This document shows, piece by piece, positions 33,622 through 41,332 of a DNA stretch of 51,724 bases. A program made the position numbers and the translations under genes. The stretch's first letter is position 1, and every line of letters starts with the position of its first letter. Source of the DNA: Paenibacillus elgii NBRC 100335 (GTDB taxonomy: Bacteria; Bacillota; Bacilli; Paenibacillales; NBRC-103111); assembly GCF_004000865.1 (NCBI RefSeq), contig NZ_BIMB01000051.1, positions 1 through 51,724 on the forward strand, read 5' to 3'. Under the pieces are notes generated by a model. It was not told the origin of the DNA. It did not search any database and saw nothing but the letters and a program-made list of their open reading frames with translations.

Positions 33622-33636
33622 ATGAAAGCGCATCCT
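33622..33636. promoter_or_regulatory. cre site (CcpA operator) in the GH85 leader
   Basis: ATGAAAGCGCATCCT matches the 15-base CcpA-site consensus WTGNAANCGNWNNCW at every position. It lies about 100 bases before the GH85 start codon and just downstream of the predicted promoter, where bound CcpA would block transcription. Confidence 0.55.
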
Positions 33637-33644
33637 TCCATCCC

Positions 33645-33672
33645 ATTGTATGGAAAAACATAGCGCTTCCAA
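33645..33672 (-). promoter_or_regulatory. GH85 promoter with an overlapping cre-like site
   Basis: On the minus strand TTGGAA (33667-33672), 16 bases, then TACAAT (33645-33650). The sequence at 33658-33672 read on the minus strand, TTGGAAGCGCTATGT, matches the cre consensus with one mismatch and covers the -35. This suggests glucose repression of the glycosidase. Confidence 0.5.
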
Positions 33673-33713
33673 AAGTGGAATTATTAAAGATCCAGTGGAC
33701 GAAATGAAGAAAC

Positions 33714-33744
33714 TTGATCGATGAACCGCTTTTGGAGATATAAT
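33714..33744 (+). promoter_or_regulatory. Promoter of the sensor kinase and NtrC-type regulator genes
   Basis: TTGATC at 33714-33719, 19 bases, TATAAT at 33739-33744, about 55 bases before the ATG. The -10 is perfect, the spacer is long. It would give low constitutive expression of the two-component pair. Confidence 0.4.
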
Positions 33745-33798
33745 ACTAGGTAAAAGTCCGGACTTTGACCCCCTCTCGGCAGAAAGGATCGAACATCT

Positions 33799-35415
33799 AT
33801 GAAGCTTGTCAGACTTGCCGCCTTTATTCCGATACTCTCCGTTCTGCTTCTATCCGTCATGCTCCCCGAAGCCGCCGCCGTCGATATCGTTCCTTCGGAG
33901 CCGCGCAAGGTGATGCGTGTCGCCGGAGACAATAATTTTCCGCCATTCGAGTTTGTCGCCAACGGCACGTTTCAGGGATTTAACGTGGATATGTTGAATG
34001 CGCTCTCGCTCGAAACCGGCACATCGTTCGAATTTTATCCAATGCCCTGGAGCGAAGCGATCAAAGCGCTGGAAAGCGGCAAGGTGGATGCCATTCAAGG
34101 GATGAAGTACAGCCAGGAGCGAGCCCAGAACTACCGCTTCTCCGAGCCTTATTTTACAAGCTCGCAGGGCATCTTCGTCCGCAAGGACTCGTATTCCGTC
34201 CATTCGCTGACCGACCTGCAGAACCGCAAAATCGCCGTGCAGGAAGGCGACATCAGCAGTGAAGCGATGCAGCGCATTCCGAACGCCACCGTGCTCGCGG
34301 CGGAAAATCAGGAGGAAGCGATCCGGCTTCTGCTCGGCGGTCAAGTGGACGCTTTTATCGGCAACCAGATCACCGGCCAGTATGTGTTGCAAAAAAACCG
34401 CCAGCAGGACCAGGTGAAGCTGGTCGGCGATCCGATCGCCCCGACGGACTATGGCCTGGTCGTACTCAAGAAGAATGAAGCGCTGCTCGGCGAAATCAAT
34501 CACGGGCTGCGCGAGCTGAAATCGAACGGCACTTATGCCAAAATCGAACGGAAATGGTTCGGCGAATATATTTACCCGTCCGCTCCGCGGCTAAAGGAGC
34601 TGCTGTCCTACGTCGTGGCGGGGCTCGTCATTACGGCGGCCGTCCTGCTGCTGATTCTATGGTGGAACTTCACGCTTAAGCGGGAATTGAAAAAGCGGCT
34701 GGACGCCTACAAGAAGACGCTGGACGAGCTGGCCCGGCGGGACCGCCTGCAATCGCTCGGCCAACTGGTCGCGGGCATCGCCCATGAGATCCGCAATCCG
34801 ATCACTTCGATTTTGTCGTATTCCCAGGCGCTGCCCTTCAAGTACGATAACAAGGAGTACCGCGAATTTTTCACGATGCACGTCACCGAGGAAGTGATGC
34901 GGTTGAACCGGATCGTGACGGAGCTGCTGGACTTCGCCCGCGAGAAGCCGCCCGAGAAAACGCTGTTCAAGCTGGAGGAGCCGGTGCGGGCCGTCGCTTT
35001 GTTTTTTCATAACCTTTTCGAGGAAAGACGCATTGTCGTGCAGCTCGATGTGCCGGATTCCGCGTACGTGTGGGCGGATGCCCAGCAATTCAAGCAGGTG
35101 CTGATCAACCTGATCCGCAACGCCATCGATGCGATGCCGGGCGGCGGAACGCTCCGCATCGCCGCGCAGGAGCGGCAGCCATTCGTCATTCTGGAGATCG
35201 AGGATACCGGGGAGGGGATCGATGCGGACGACTTGCCGAAAATTTTCGAGCCGTTCTTCACCAAAAAAGCGGGCGGCGTCGGGCTCGGGCTGTCGATCTG
35301 CTACCAGCTGGTGCGGGATAACCGCGGGGAAATCGAAGTGACGAGCGAAAAAGGAGCCGGGACGCGAATCGAATTGAAACTACCGAGCCAAATGGAGGAA
35401 GAAGAGCATGCCTAA
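33799..35415 (+). CDS. Sensor histidine kinase with an amino-acid-binding-protein sensor domain
   Basis: A 538-residue membrane kinase. A signal peptide or first helix (residues 4-27) precedes an extracellular SBP_bac_3 domain (about 38-255), the fold of ABC amino-acid receptors, with DNNFPPFEF, GFNVDM and the hallmark GKVDAIQGMKYSQERA. One membrane helix follows (about 268-290), then a short coiled linker and a kinase core with phospho-acceptor His329 in GIAHEIRNP, the N box NLIRNAIDAM, and an ATP lid with GVGLGLSICYQL. The regulator gene overlaps by eight bases. The nearest logic is direct sensing of an outside amino acid, with the matching transporter encoded downstream. Confidence 0.93.
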   Translation: MKLVRLAAFIPILSVLLLSVMLPEAAAVDIVPSEPRKVMRVAGDNNFPPFEFVANGTFQGFNVDMLNALSLETGTSFEFYPMPWSEAIKALESGKVDAIQGMKYSQERAQNYRFSEPYFTSSQGIFVRKDSYSVHSLTDLQNRKIAVQEGDISSEAMQRIPNATVLAAENQEEAIRLLLGGQVDAFIGNQITGQYVLQKNRQQDQVKLVGDPIAPTDYGLVVLKKNEALLGEINHGLRELKSNGTYAKIERKWFGEYIYPSAPRLKELLSYVVAGLVITAAVLLLILWWNFTLKRELKKRLDAYKKTLDELARRDRLQSLGQLVAGIAHEIRNPITSILSYSQALPFKYDNKEYREFFTMHVTEEVMRLNRIVTELLDFAREKPPEKTLFKLEEPVRAVALFFHNLFEERRIVVQLDVPDSAYVWADAQQFKQVLINLIRNAIDAMPGGGTLRIAAQERQPFVILEIEDTGEGIDADDLPKIFEPFFTKKAGGVGLGLSICYQLVRDNRGEIEVTSEKGAGTRIELKLPSQMEEEEHA

Positions 35416-36766
35416 ACCGAACCTGCTTATACTGGACGATGAAATTTCGATCTGCAAATCGCTTTCGTTTATTTTGGAAGACGATTACGAGGTTTATGCG
35501 TCCACCGACCCCGACGAGGCCATCGCCCTGTTCTCCCATGTCGCCTTCTCGATCGCCCTGCTCGACCTGCGGCTCGGGATGCGCGATGGCATCGACGTGC
35601 TGAAGCAGATTCGCAGCATCTCCCCCCGAACGGTCGTCATTATCATGACGGCGTACGGCAGCATCCCGTCGGCAGTGGAAGCGATGCGGCAAGGCGCGTT
35701 CTACTACGCTTCCAAGCCGATCGATATCCACGAACTGAGAGTGCTGCTGGAAAAAGCGATGGAGCAATTTCAACTGCAATCACGGGTCGAATGGCTGAAC
35801 GAAGAGATTCAAAAAGCGTACGACGTACACGGCTTGATCGGACACAGTGCGCAGATGCAGAACGTCTTCTCGCTGATCGACAAGGTCAAGAACATCGATT
35901 CCAGCGTCCTGATCATGGGCGAAAGCGGTACGGGCAAAGAGCTGGTCGCGCGCGCGATTCATTTTGCCGGAGACCGGCAGAAGCAGGTGTTCTCGACGAT
36001 CAACTGCGCCGCCATCCCCGCCAACTTGATCGAATCGGAGCTGTTCGGCTATGAGAAGGGAGCTTTTACCGGCGCCGTGACCCGGAAATCGGGCATTTTC
36101 GAGACGGCCAACGGCGGCACGCTGTTTCTGGACGAGATCGGCGAGCTCGACATCGGGCTGCAGAGCAAGCTGCTCCGCGTGCTTCAGGAAAAAGCGATCA
36201 TGCGAATCGGCGGGCAGAAGGAAATCGCGATCGACGTACGGATTATTGCAGCCACGAACCGGGATTTGAAGAAGGAAATTCAGCAGGGCAAATTCCGGGA
36301 GGACTTGTACTACCGTTTGAACGTCATCCCGATCCCGCTGCCGCCGCTGCGCGAGCGGCAAGAAGATATCCCGTCGCTGATCCAGCACTTCATCAACAAA
36401 ATTAACGAGCGCATGTCCAAGCAAATCAAAGGCATCGAGCCGGATGCGCTTCAACTGCTGCTGGATTACCCGTTTCCCGGCAACGTGCGGGAGCTGCAGA
36501 ACATCATCGAGCGTTCGATTGCGCTGGCGGACAGTGACCGGATGACCGTTAGCGACCTTCCCGGGGACCTTCAGACGAAGCCGGCGCAGCCCGCCGACAG
36601 CAAGCTTGTGCCTGTCTATGTCGGAGAAACGATGGACGCGATCGAGCGCAAGGTCATTCTGTCTACGCTCCAAGCGATGGACGGCAACCGGCGCAAGACG
36701 GCGGAGACGCTCGGCATCGGAGAGCGCACGCTGCGCGACAAGCTCGCTCGTTATCGGGCCGAATAA
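35408..36766 (+). CDS. NtrC-family sigma-54-dependent response regulator
   Basis: A 452-residue activator. A receiver domain (1-120) carries Asp10, Asp11 and phospho-acceptor Asp53. The AAA+ ATPase (about 140-375) has Walker A GESGTGKE at 171-178 and an intact GAFTGA loop at 218-223, which is the part that contacts sigma-54 RNA polymerase. The C-terminal Fis-type helix-turn-helix (about 415-450) reads NRRKTAETLGIGERTLRDKL. The start ATG overlaps the kinase gene by eight bases (coupled translation). Its most obvious target is the sigma-54 promoter at 37113-37128, the only such site I see in the window. Confidence 0.95.
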   Translation: MPKPNLLILDDEISICKSLSFILEDDYEVYASTDPDEAIALFSHVAFSIALLDLRLGMRDGIDVLKQIRSISPRTVVIIMTAYGSIPSAVEAMRQGAFYYASKPIDIHELRVLLEKAMEQFQLQSRVEWLNEEIQKAYDVHGLIGHSAQMQNVFSLIDKVKNIDSSVLIMGESGTGKELVARAIHFAGDRQKQVFSTINCAAIPANLIESELFGYEKGAFTGAVTRKSGIFETANGGTLFLDEIGELDIGLQSKLLRVLQEKAIMRIGGQKEIAIDVRIIAATNRDLKKEIQQGKFREDLYYRLNVIPIPLPPLRERQEDIPSLIQHFINKINERMSKQIKGIEPDALQLLLDYPFPGNVRELQNIIERSIALADSDRMTVSDLPGDLQTKPAQPADSKLVPVYVGETMDAIERKVILSTLQAMDGNRRKTAETLGIGERTLRDKLARYRAE

Positions 36767-36769
36767 GGA

Positions 36770-36791
36770 CCGGGCGGCAGAAACCGCCCGG
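36770..36791 (+). terminator. Strong hairpin after the NtrC-type regulator gene
   Basis: A perfect 8-base GC stem (CCGGGCGG with CCGCCCGG) and 6-base loop begin four bases after the stop codon. There is no T run, so it may protect the 3' end or only slow the polymerase. Confidence 0.45.
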
Positions 36792-36792
36792 C

Positions 36793-37110
36793 AGATTTCG
36801 CCGCCCCGGCAATTTTCGCCGCTTTTTTCGCTCTATCCGCCACCTCCCCCTGCCCGTCGACTCTTGTCTGCTTCCGCTTTTTCCACGTTTCCTCCTACCT
36901 CATCGTTTTCCCCTGCTCACCGGCTTTTCCTCTCCTTCCGCCTTCCCGCTCTGCTTCACCGTTTGTCGCTATCCGCCATCATTCCGCCATTTTCCCTTCT
37001 CTCCGCTTTTTCCGTTCCATGGCCTGCCTTATCCTAATCCGCTCCTTATCCTGTCCCGCTCCTCCCCCAATCCAAGCCAAACCCTCCTGCCGTTCGCTCT
37101 GCCGAAAACC
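36793..37110 (+). other. Pyrimidine-rich leader between regulator and sigma-54 promoter
   Basis: About 320 bases without a supported gene, made mostly of C and T on the plus strand. The motif TCCGCTTTTT recurs (near 36872 and 37002, with a similar run near 36816), as does CGCT-ATCCGCCA (36830 and 36968). Frames crossing it give serine/proline-rich nonsense. It is the natural place for enhancer sites of the NtrC-type regulator. Confidence 0.6.
37027..37060 (+). repeat. Two 17-base tandem repeats, candidate enhancer sites
   Basis: CCTTATCCTAATCCGCT (37027-37043) and CCTTATCCTGTCCCGCT (37044-37060) are adjacent and agree at 14 of 17 bases. They lie about 80-112 bases before the predicted sigma-54 start point, the usual range for upstream activator sites. 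Confidence 0.5.
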
Positions 37111-37112
37111 TA

Positions 37113-37128
37113 TTGGCACGATATTTGC
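37113..37128 (+). promoter_or_regulatory. Consensus sigma-54 promoter of the amino-acid transporter operon
   Basis: TTGGCAC, then GATAT, then TTGC: an exact match to TGGCAC-N5-TTGC. The -24 GG is at 37115-37116 and the -12 GC at 37127-37128. The start point would be near 37139, 38 bases before the ATG of the binding-protein gene. No sigma-70-type promoter is evident in this gap, so expression should depend on the upstream activator. Confidence 0.85.
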
Positions 37129-37176
37129 TTATAGAAAAAGCGTACCGACAAAACGATATGCAGGGGGAATTATACA

Positions 37177-37995
37177 ATGATGTTCAAACCAAAAAAGCAG
37201 GCTCTTCTCGCAGTTTTCTGTATGTTAACGCTTATGGTTTCGGCGTGCGGCAGCAAGCCCGACGCTCCGGCAGGACAGCAAGCACCGGCGGCGGCGGCGA
37301 GCAGCAACGAAATCTTATCTAAAATCGCCAAAACGAAAACGCTTACGGTCGGAACGGACGCCACTTTCAAACCGTTCGAGTACAAATCTGGCGATCAATT
37401 CGAAGGCTTCGATATCGACCTGATCCGTGCGGTGGCCAAAGAGCTCGGCGCCGACAAAGTTGATTTCGTGGACACCGAGTTCAAAGGGCTCATTCCGGGA
37501 CTGCAGGCGAAGAAGTTCGATCTCATCGTCTCGGCGATGTATATTACCGACGAGCGTAAGAAGACGATCGATTTCTCCGATTCGTATTTTCCGGGCGGCC
37601 TTTCGATCATGGTGAAGAAAGACAACGACACGATAAAAGGCTTCGACGATCTGGCCGGAAAAAAAGCGGCGGTGCAAATTGGCACGAAATCGGTCAAGTT
37701 CGTAGAAGAAAGCCGCAAAAACATCGAGCTTGTCCAAGTAGAGAAAAACACGGAGATGTTCCTGGAGCTGGAGACCGGCAAGGTCGATGCCGTCATCACC
37801 GGATTCCCGGCCGCCAAAGCTTACGCCAAAGAAAAAGGCACGGTCAAAGTACTGCCCCAAACGCTCACCGAAGAGTACTACGGCTATGGCGTCCGCAAGG
37901 ATAACCCGGAATTCGTGAAGGCTGTCAACGATGCGGTCAAGAAAGTCAAAGACAGCGGAAAATACAACGAAATTGTTAAAAAATGGTTCGAATAA
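37177..37995 (+). CDS. Amino-acid ABC transporter solute-binding lipoprotein
   Basis: A 272-residue receptor of the SBP_bac_3 family. The signal peptide ends in LMVSACGSK with lipidated Cys24, then a short Pro/Ala/Gln linker. The core has the family start TLTVGTDATFKPFEY, GFDIDLIRAVAKELG and the signature AMYITDERKKTIDFSDSYF. It has the same fold as the sensor domain of the kinase encoded at 33799, which suggests the two recognise the same or related ligands. Two ATG codons lie in tandem after AGGGGGAA; I use the first. It is the first gene of the sigma-54 operon. Confidence 0.93.
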   Translation: MMFKPKKQALLAVFCMLTLMVSACGSKPDAPAGQQAPAAAASSNEILSKIAKTKTLTVGTDATFKPFEYKSGDQFEGFDIDLIRAVAKELGADKVDFVDTEFKGLIPGLQAKKFDLIVSAMYITDERKKTIDFSDSYFPGGLSIMVKKDNDTIKGFDDLAGKKAAVQIGTKSVKFVEESRKNIELVQVEKNTEMFLELETGKVDAVITGFPAAKAYAKEKGTVKVLPQTLTEEYYGYGVRKDNPEFVKAVNDAVKKVKDSGKYNEIVKKWFE

Positions 37996-38032
37996 CTAAC
38001 CGGCAGCTTAGCTCGCGATTAGGAGGGAAACT

Positions 38033-38710
38033 ATGCAGCATTTTGACTTCAGCGTCCTTGGCGAGTGGCAGAATATCCGGCTGCTGCTGCAGTCGTTATG
38101 GTACACCGTCATTTATACGCTGGGCGGGTTTGTGCTCAGCCTGATCATCGGGACGTTCATTTCGTTCGGACAAATGTCCAAGTTCAAACCATGGAAATAC
38201 GTCTCGCTCGTTTATCTGTCCTGGTTCCGGGGGACCCCGCTGCTCGTGCAGCTGTTCCTGCTCTATTACGGACTGCCGATCGTGTTCGGCATCGATACGG
38301 TCCCGTGGGTATCCGGCGTCATCGCCTTGGGCATGTACAGCGGCGCGTATGCTTCCCAGGTCATCCGCGGAGCGGTTCAATCGATCGACAAAGGGCAGAT
38401 GGAAGCCGGGCGTTCCCTCGGCTTCTCCTATGCGCAGACGATGCGCAAGATCGTAATCCCGCAGGCGACGATCCGCATGCTGGCGCCGATGACCAACGAG
38501 TTCATCTCGCTCACGAAAAACTCCTCCCTGCTGTCGACGATTACGGTCGTCGAACTGTTCCGGCAGGCGAACCTGCTGATTGCCGACACGTACAAAACGA
38601 TCGAATTTTTGCTGGCTATCGCGATTCTGTACTATTTGGTTAACAACCTGATCGGGTTTATCGGCCTAGTGTTGGAAAGACGTCTCGGGACGGGGGATGA
38701 TATGCGATGA
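38033..38710 (+). CDS. Amino-acid ABC transporter permease (His/Glu/Gln/Arg family)
   Basis: A 225-residue inner-membrane permease of the HisMQ type with about five helices. It has the family motifs LSWFRGTPLLVQLF, YSGAYASQVIRGAVQSIDKGQMEAGRSLG (the ATPase coupling region) and FISLTKNSSLLSTI. AGGAGGGA precedes the ATG. A single permease gene implies a homodimer. Its last bases overlap the ATPase gene (ATGA), so translation is coupled. Confidence 0.95.
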   Translation: MQHFDFSVLGEWQNIRLLLQSLWYTVIYTLGGFVLSLIIGTFISFGQMSKFKPWKYVSLVYLSWFRGTPLLVQLFLLYYGLPIVFGIDTVPWVSGVIALGMYSGAYASQVIRGAVQSIDKGQMEAGRSLGFSYAQTMRKIVIPQATIRMLAPMTNEFISLTKNSSLLSTITVVELFRQANLLIADTYKTIEFLLAIAILYYLVNNLIGFIGLVLERRLGTGDDMR

Positions 38711-39477
38711 TACAGATAAACGGGATTCACAAATCGTTCGGAAGCAATCATGTGCTGCGCGGCGTCGATCTTCGGGTGCAGCAAGGGGAGGTCGTCGTCA
38801 TTCTCGGGCCTTCGGGCTCAGGCAAAAGCACGCTGCTGCGCTGCATCAACTATCTGGAAACATACGACAAAGGCAGCGTCGTCATCGAAGGAAAGCCGAT
38901 CGGCCGCATTCCTGTGCAAGAGCAGGCCGGCCAGTCCGTGGAAATGCCGCAACAAGACCTGAACGCCGTCCGTCAAGATGTCGGCATGGTGTTCCAATCG
39001 TTCAACCTGTTCCCGCACAAGTCGGTACTGCACAACATTACGATGGCACCGATCTCGCTCCGGGGGATGAATAAGGAAGACGCTGAGCAATTGGCGCGCG
39101 AGCTGCTGCGCAAGGTCGGCCTGCAGGACAAGGCGGAAGCCCGTCCGTCCAGCCTGTCCGGCGGACAAAAGCAGCGGGTCGCCATCGCCCGCGCGCTCGC
39201 CATGAAGCCAAAGGTGATGCTGTTCGACGAACCGACCTCCGCGCTGGACCCGGAGACGGTCGGCGAGGTGCTGCAGGTCATGCGCACCTTGGCCAAGGAA
39301 GGCATGACCATGGCAATTGTCACGCACGAGATGGGCTTCGCCCGGGACGTCGCGGACCGTGTCGTCGTGATGGACGGCGGCGTCATTATCGAGGAAGGCA
39401 AGCCGTCCGAAATTTTTACGAAGCCGACGCACCCGCGCACCCAAATGTTCCTGAGCCAAGTGCTCGAAAGTAAGTAA
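38707..39477 (+). CDS. Amino-acid ABC transporter ATP-binding protein
   Basis: A 256-residue ATPase of the polar-amino-acid uptake family (GlnQ/ArtM/HisP group). Walker A is GPSGSGKST near residues 38-46, the signature is LSGGQKQR, and Walker B is VMLFDEPTSALDPE, followed by the switch His in AIVTHEM. A segment of about 12 residues (VQEQAGQSVEMP) between Walker A and the Q-loop is an insertion seen in some members. It powers the transporter formed with the two genes upstream. Its stop codon lies in an AAGT tandem repeat. Confidence 0.95.
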   Translation: MIQINGIHKSFGSNHVLRGVDLRVQQGEVVVILGPSGSGKSTLLRCINYLETYDKGSVVIEGKPIGRIPVQEQAGQSVEMPQQDLNAVRQDVGMVFQSFNLFPHKSVLHNITMAPISLRGMNKEDAEQLARELLRKVGLQDKAEARPSSLSGGQKQRVAIARALAMKPKVMLFDEPTSALDPETVGEVLQVMRTLAKEGMTMAIVTHEMGFARDVADRVVVMDGGVIIEEGKPSEIFTKPTHPRTQMFLSQVLESK

Positions 39478-39486
39478 GTAAGTAAG
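39468..39486 (+). repeat. Four-base tandem repeat (AAGT) across a stop codon
   Basis: AAGT is repeated four times plus AAG, spanning the stop codon of the ATPase gene. Any register ends at TAA within the tract, so slippage would change only the last one or two residues. Confidence 0.6.
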
Positions 39487-39525
39487 GAAGCGCGTAAAAT
39501 CGCACAAAGGAGAAGAAAAAGCGTT

Positions 39526-40506
39526 ATGCACAAATTCACTCATCTGCAGCGTCCCGGCGTTATGTTTACTCCAGGCGCAGGCGACCCGTATGTGACCCGG
39601 CTCTGCGACTGGATTACGGAATGGGACGGGCAGCGGCCGCTTGACGCCGCAATCGTTGGCGCTCCCCTTTCCAAAAGCTCGATTAGCTTCTCGGGCGCCC
39701 ATCTGCATCCTGCTACGCTCAGACAACTGTTCAGCGCCTTTACGACGTATAACTTCGAAGCGGATCTGGACCTGAGCAGCTTGCAAGTGAGCGACCTCGG
39801 AGATGTTGGCATGCACGTCACCGATATCCCGCAATGCCATCGCAATATCGAACAGGCGTTTCAAGAAATTTCGCAGCAGCTCCCTTCCACGATTCCGTGT
39901 CTGGTGGGCGGCGACCACTCGATTACATTCCCGGCGCTGACGGGCATTCAGAGCGTGCGCCAAGAGCGCATTGGGCTAATCCAATTCGATGCCCACCTCG
40001 ATGTCCGGGATACGGCCTACGGAGGCAGATCGAACGGAACGCCCATCCGCAGTCTGGTGGAAAACAGCGTCATCCGGGGCGAAGATATCGTGAATATCGG
40101 CCTGCGCAGCTTCGCCAATTCCAAAGCGTACCGCGACTTCGCCGAGCAGCAGGGCATTACGCTTTATACGGCTAGGCAAGTCCGGGAGGAAGGCATCAAA
40201 CCAATCCTGGAACGGACGATTCGCGAGCTTGCCGCCAAGACGGATTCCGTCTACGTCACGTTCGATATCGACGTACTGGACCAAGCGGACGTCCCCGGTG
40301 TGCCGGCGATCGGGCCTGGCGGTCTCTCGCCGGTGGACCTGTTCACCTGCGCCGAGCTGCTCGGGGAGTGGAACCGCGTCATCGGCATGGACATGGTCTG
40401 CGTGGACCCGAGCCGGGATACGCGCGACCGAACGTCTCGTATAAGCCTGCACGTTCTGCTGTACTTCTTGACCGGACTCGCCAGACGACGGCACGCGCTT
40501 GCTTAA
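39526..40506 (+). CDS. Arginase/agmatinase-family ureohydrolase
   Basis: A 326-residue hydrolase of the binuclear-manganese ureohydrolase family, which splits guanidino or formimino groups (arginine, agmatine, guanidinobutyrate, formiminoglutamate, guanidine). All six metal ligands are present: His131 (GGDHS), Asp155, His157 and Asp159 (DAHLD), Asp247 and Asp249 (FDIDVLD). The following QADVPGVPAIGPGGLS loop favours the agmatinase/formiminoglutamase branch over arginase proper, but the substrate is not readable. It lies 48 bases after the ATPase gene with AAAGGAG upstream, so it is probably the last gene of the sigma-54 operon and degrades the imported compound. Confidence 0.9.
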   Translation: MHKFTHLQRPGVMFTPGAGDPYVTRLCDWITEWDGQRPLDAAIVGAPLSKSSISFSGAHLHPATLRQLFSAFTTYNFEADLDLSSLQVSDLGDVGMHVTDIPQCHRNIEQAFQEISQQLPSTIPCLVGGDHSITFPALTGIQSVRQERIGLIQFDAHLDVRDTAYGGRSNGTPIRSLVENSVIRGEDIVNIGLRSFANSKAYRDFAEQQGITLYTARQVREEGIKPILERTIRELAAKTDSVYVTFDIDVLDQADVPGVPAIGPGGLSPVDLFTCAELLGEWNRVIGMDMVCVDPSRDTRDRTSRISLHVLLYFLTGLARRRHALA

Positions 40507-40519
40507 TGCAGCTTTATAT

Positions 40520-40548
40520 GGGACCTGCTGCCGTGACGGCTGGTCCCT
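40520..40548. terminator. Hairpin between convergent ureohydrolase and J-domain genes
   Basis: GGGACC (40520-40525) pairs with GGTCCC (40542-40547), with an inner GCCGT/ACGGC helix. The T-rich tail is short, so strength is uncertain. Confidence 0.6.
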
Positions 40549-40551
40549 TAT

Positions 40552-41307
40552 TCACAAGCTTGCTTTACCCTGCATATAGTGGTCGTGCGCCTGCTTGACC
40601 CAATCAAACAAATAAGCGCTGCCGCCGTGATCGGGGTGAAGCTTTTTCATTAATGTCCGGTAGCGCTGCTTCAGCTCCTTGGGCGAGGCGTCGTCCGCAG
40701 CGCCAATCAGCGCCGGAAAGGATACCGGTCCCCTGCTTGGCCCGGCCGTTCTCGCAGAATCTCTCGCAGAGTCCGACGAGCTATCCCCGTAATGCCGGTT
40801 ATACGACTTTTTCTCGTCCGATGCTTGCCGGTACAGCTCCTGAAAATCGGCTTCCAGCTTATCGAGGTACGACTCCAGCTCATCCTCCGCACCGGGCCAT
40901 TCCCCTTCCCAAAATTCGTGTTCGAACTGTTCGTAGAGCGCGTCGAACCGGTCCATCCAATCGTTCAGCATGACCATCGAAGCTTTGATCTTCTCTGTGA
41001 GACGGAAAATACGGATGACCTGATGCACCGCCCAATCCGGCATGTTCAGCGCAAAGGCATGAAGCGCTCTATTCATATATTTGTCGGGCAAGCGGGTATC
41101 CTCCCAAAACTCCAGCAAGGCCTGCTGCCGGTCATGGCTGAGCTTCTTTCCGATCTGCACAGCCATCGGCAGACTGACGGCGCCTTTGCTTAGCTGAGCC
41201 TTCCAGCTTTCCGTCAAATTCGTTAGCGCAGCCACAACCGGAATCAGCCGGTCGTCCGTCACCGTAATGATCTCCGGATCGCGACGATTCTTCTTCATAT
41301 TATCCAT
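40552..41307 (-). CDS. Protein with a C-terminal J domain
   Basis: A 251-residue cytosolic protein with a J domain at its very end (about 200-245), including the essential His-Pro-Asp at 224-226 and the helix KELKQRYRTLMKKL before it. J domains stimulate DnaK. The N-terminal 150 residues are helical and unlike any DnaJ client domain I know (SWKAQLSKGAVSLPMAVQIGKKL, then YEQFEHEFWEGEWPG); a charged Ser/Arg-rich linker joins the two. GAGGAG precedes the ATG at 41307, and the 24 earlier in-frame residues overlap the upstream gene. It lies 25 bases after a regulator gene and is probably co-transcribed with it. Confidence 0.85.
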   Translation of the reverse strand: MDNMKKNRRDPEIITVTDDRLIPVVAALTNLTESWKAQLSKGAVSLPMAVQIGKKLSHDRQQALLEFWEDTRLPDKYMNRALHAFALNMPDWAVHQVIRIFRLTEKIKASMVMLNDWMDRFDALYEQFEHEFWEGEWPGAEDELESYLDKLEADFQELYRQASDEKKSYNRHYGDSSSDSARDSARTAGPSRGPVSFPALIGAADDASPKELKQRYRTLMKKLHPDHGGSAYLFDWVKQAHDHYMQGKASL

Positions 41308-41332
41308 TTGCACTCCTCTTCCGCTTCCAACT

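Noticed and set aside
36606..37037. A 143-codon frame across the pyrimidine-rich leader
   Set aside because: It overlaps the end of the regulator gene in another frame, and its tail is Ser/Pro/Leu-rich as expected from C/T-rich DNA. No ribosome binding site supports it.
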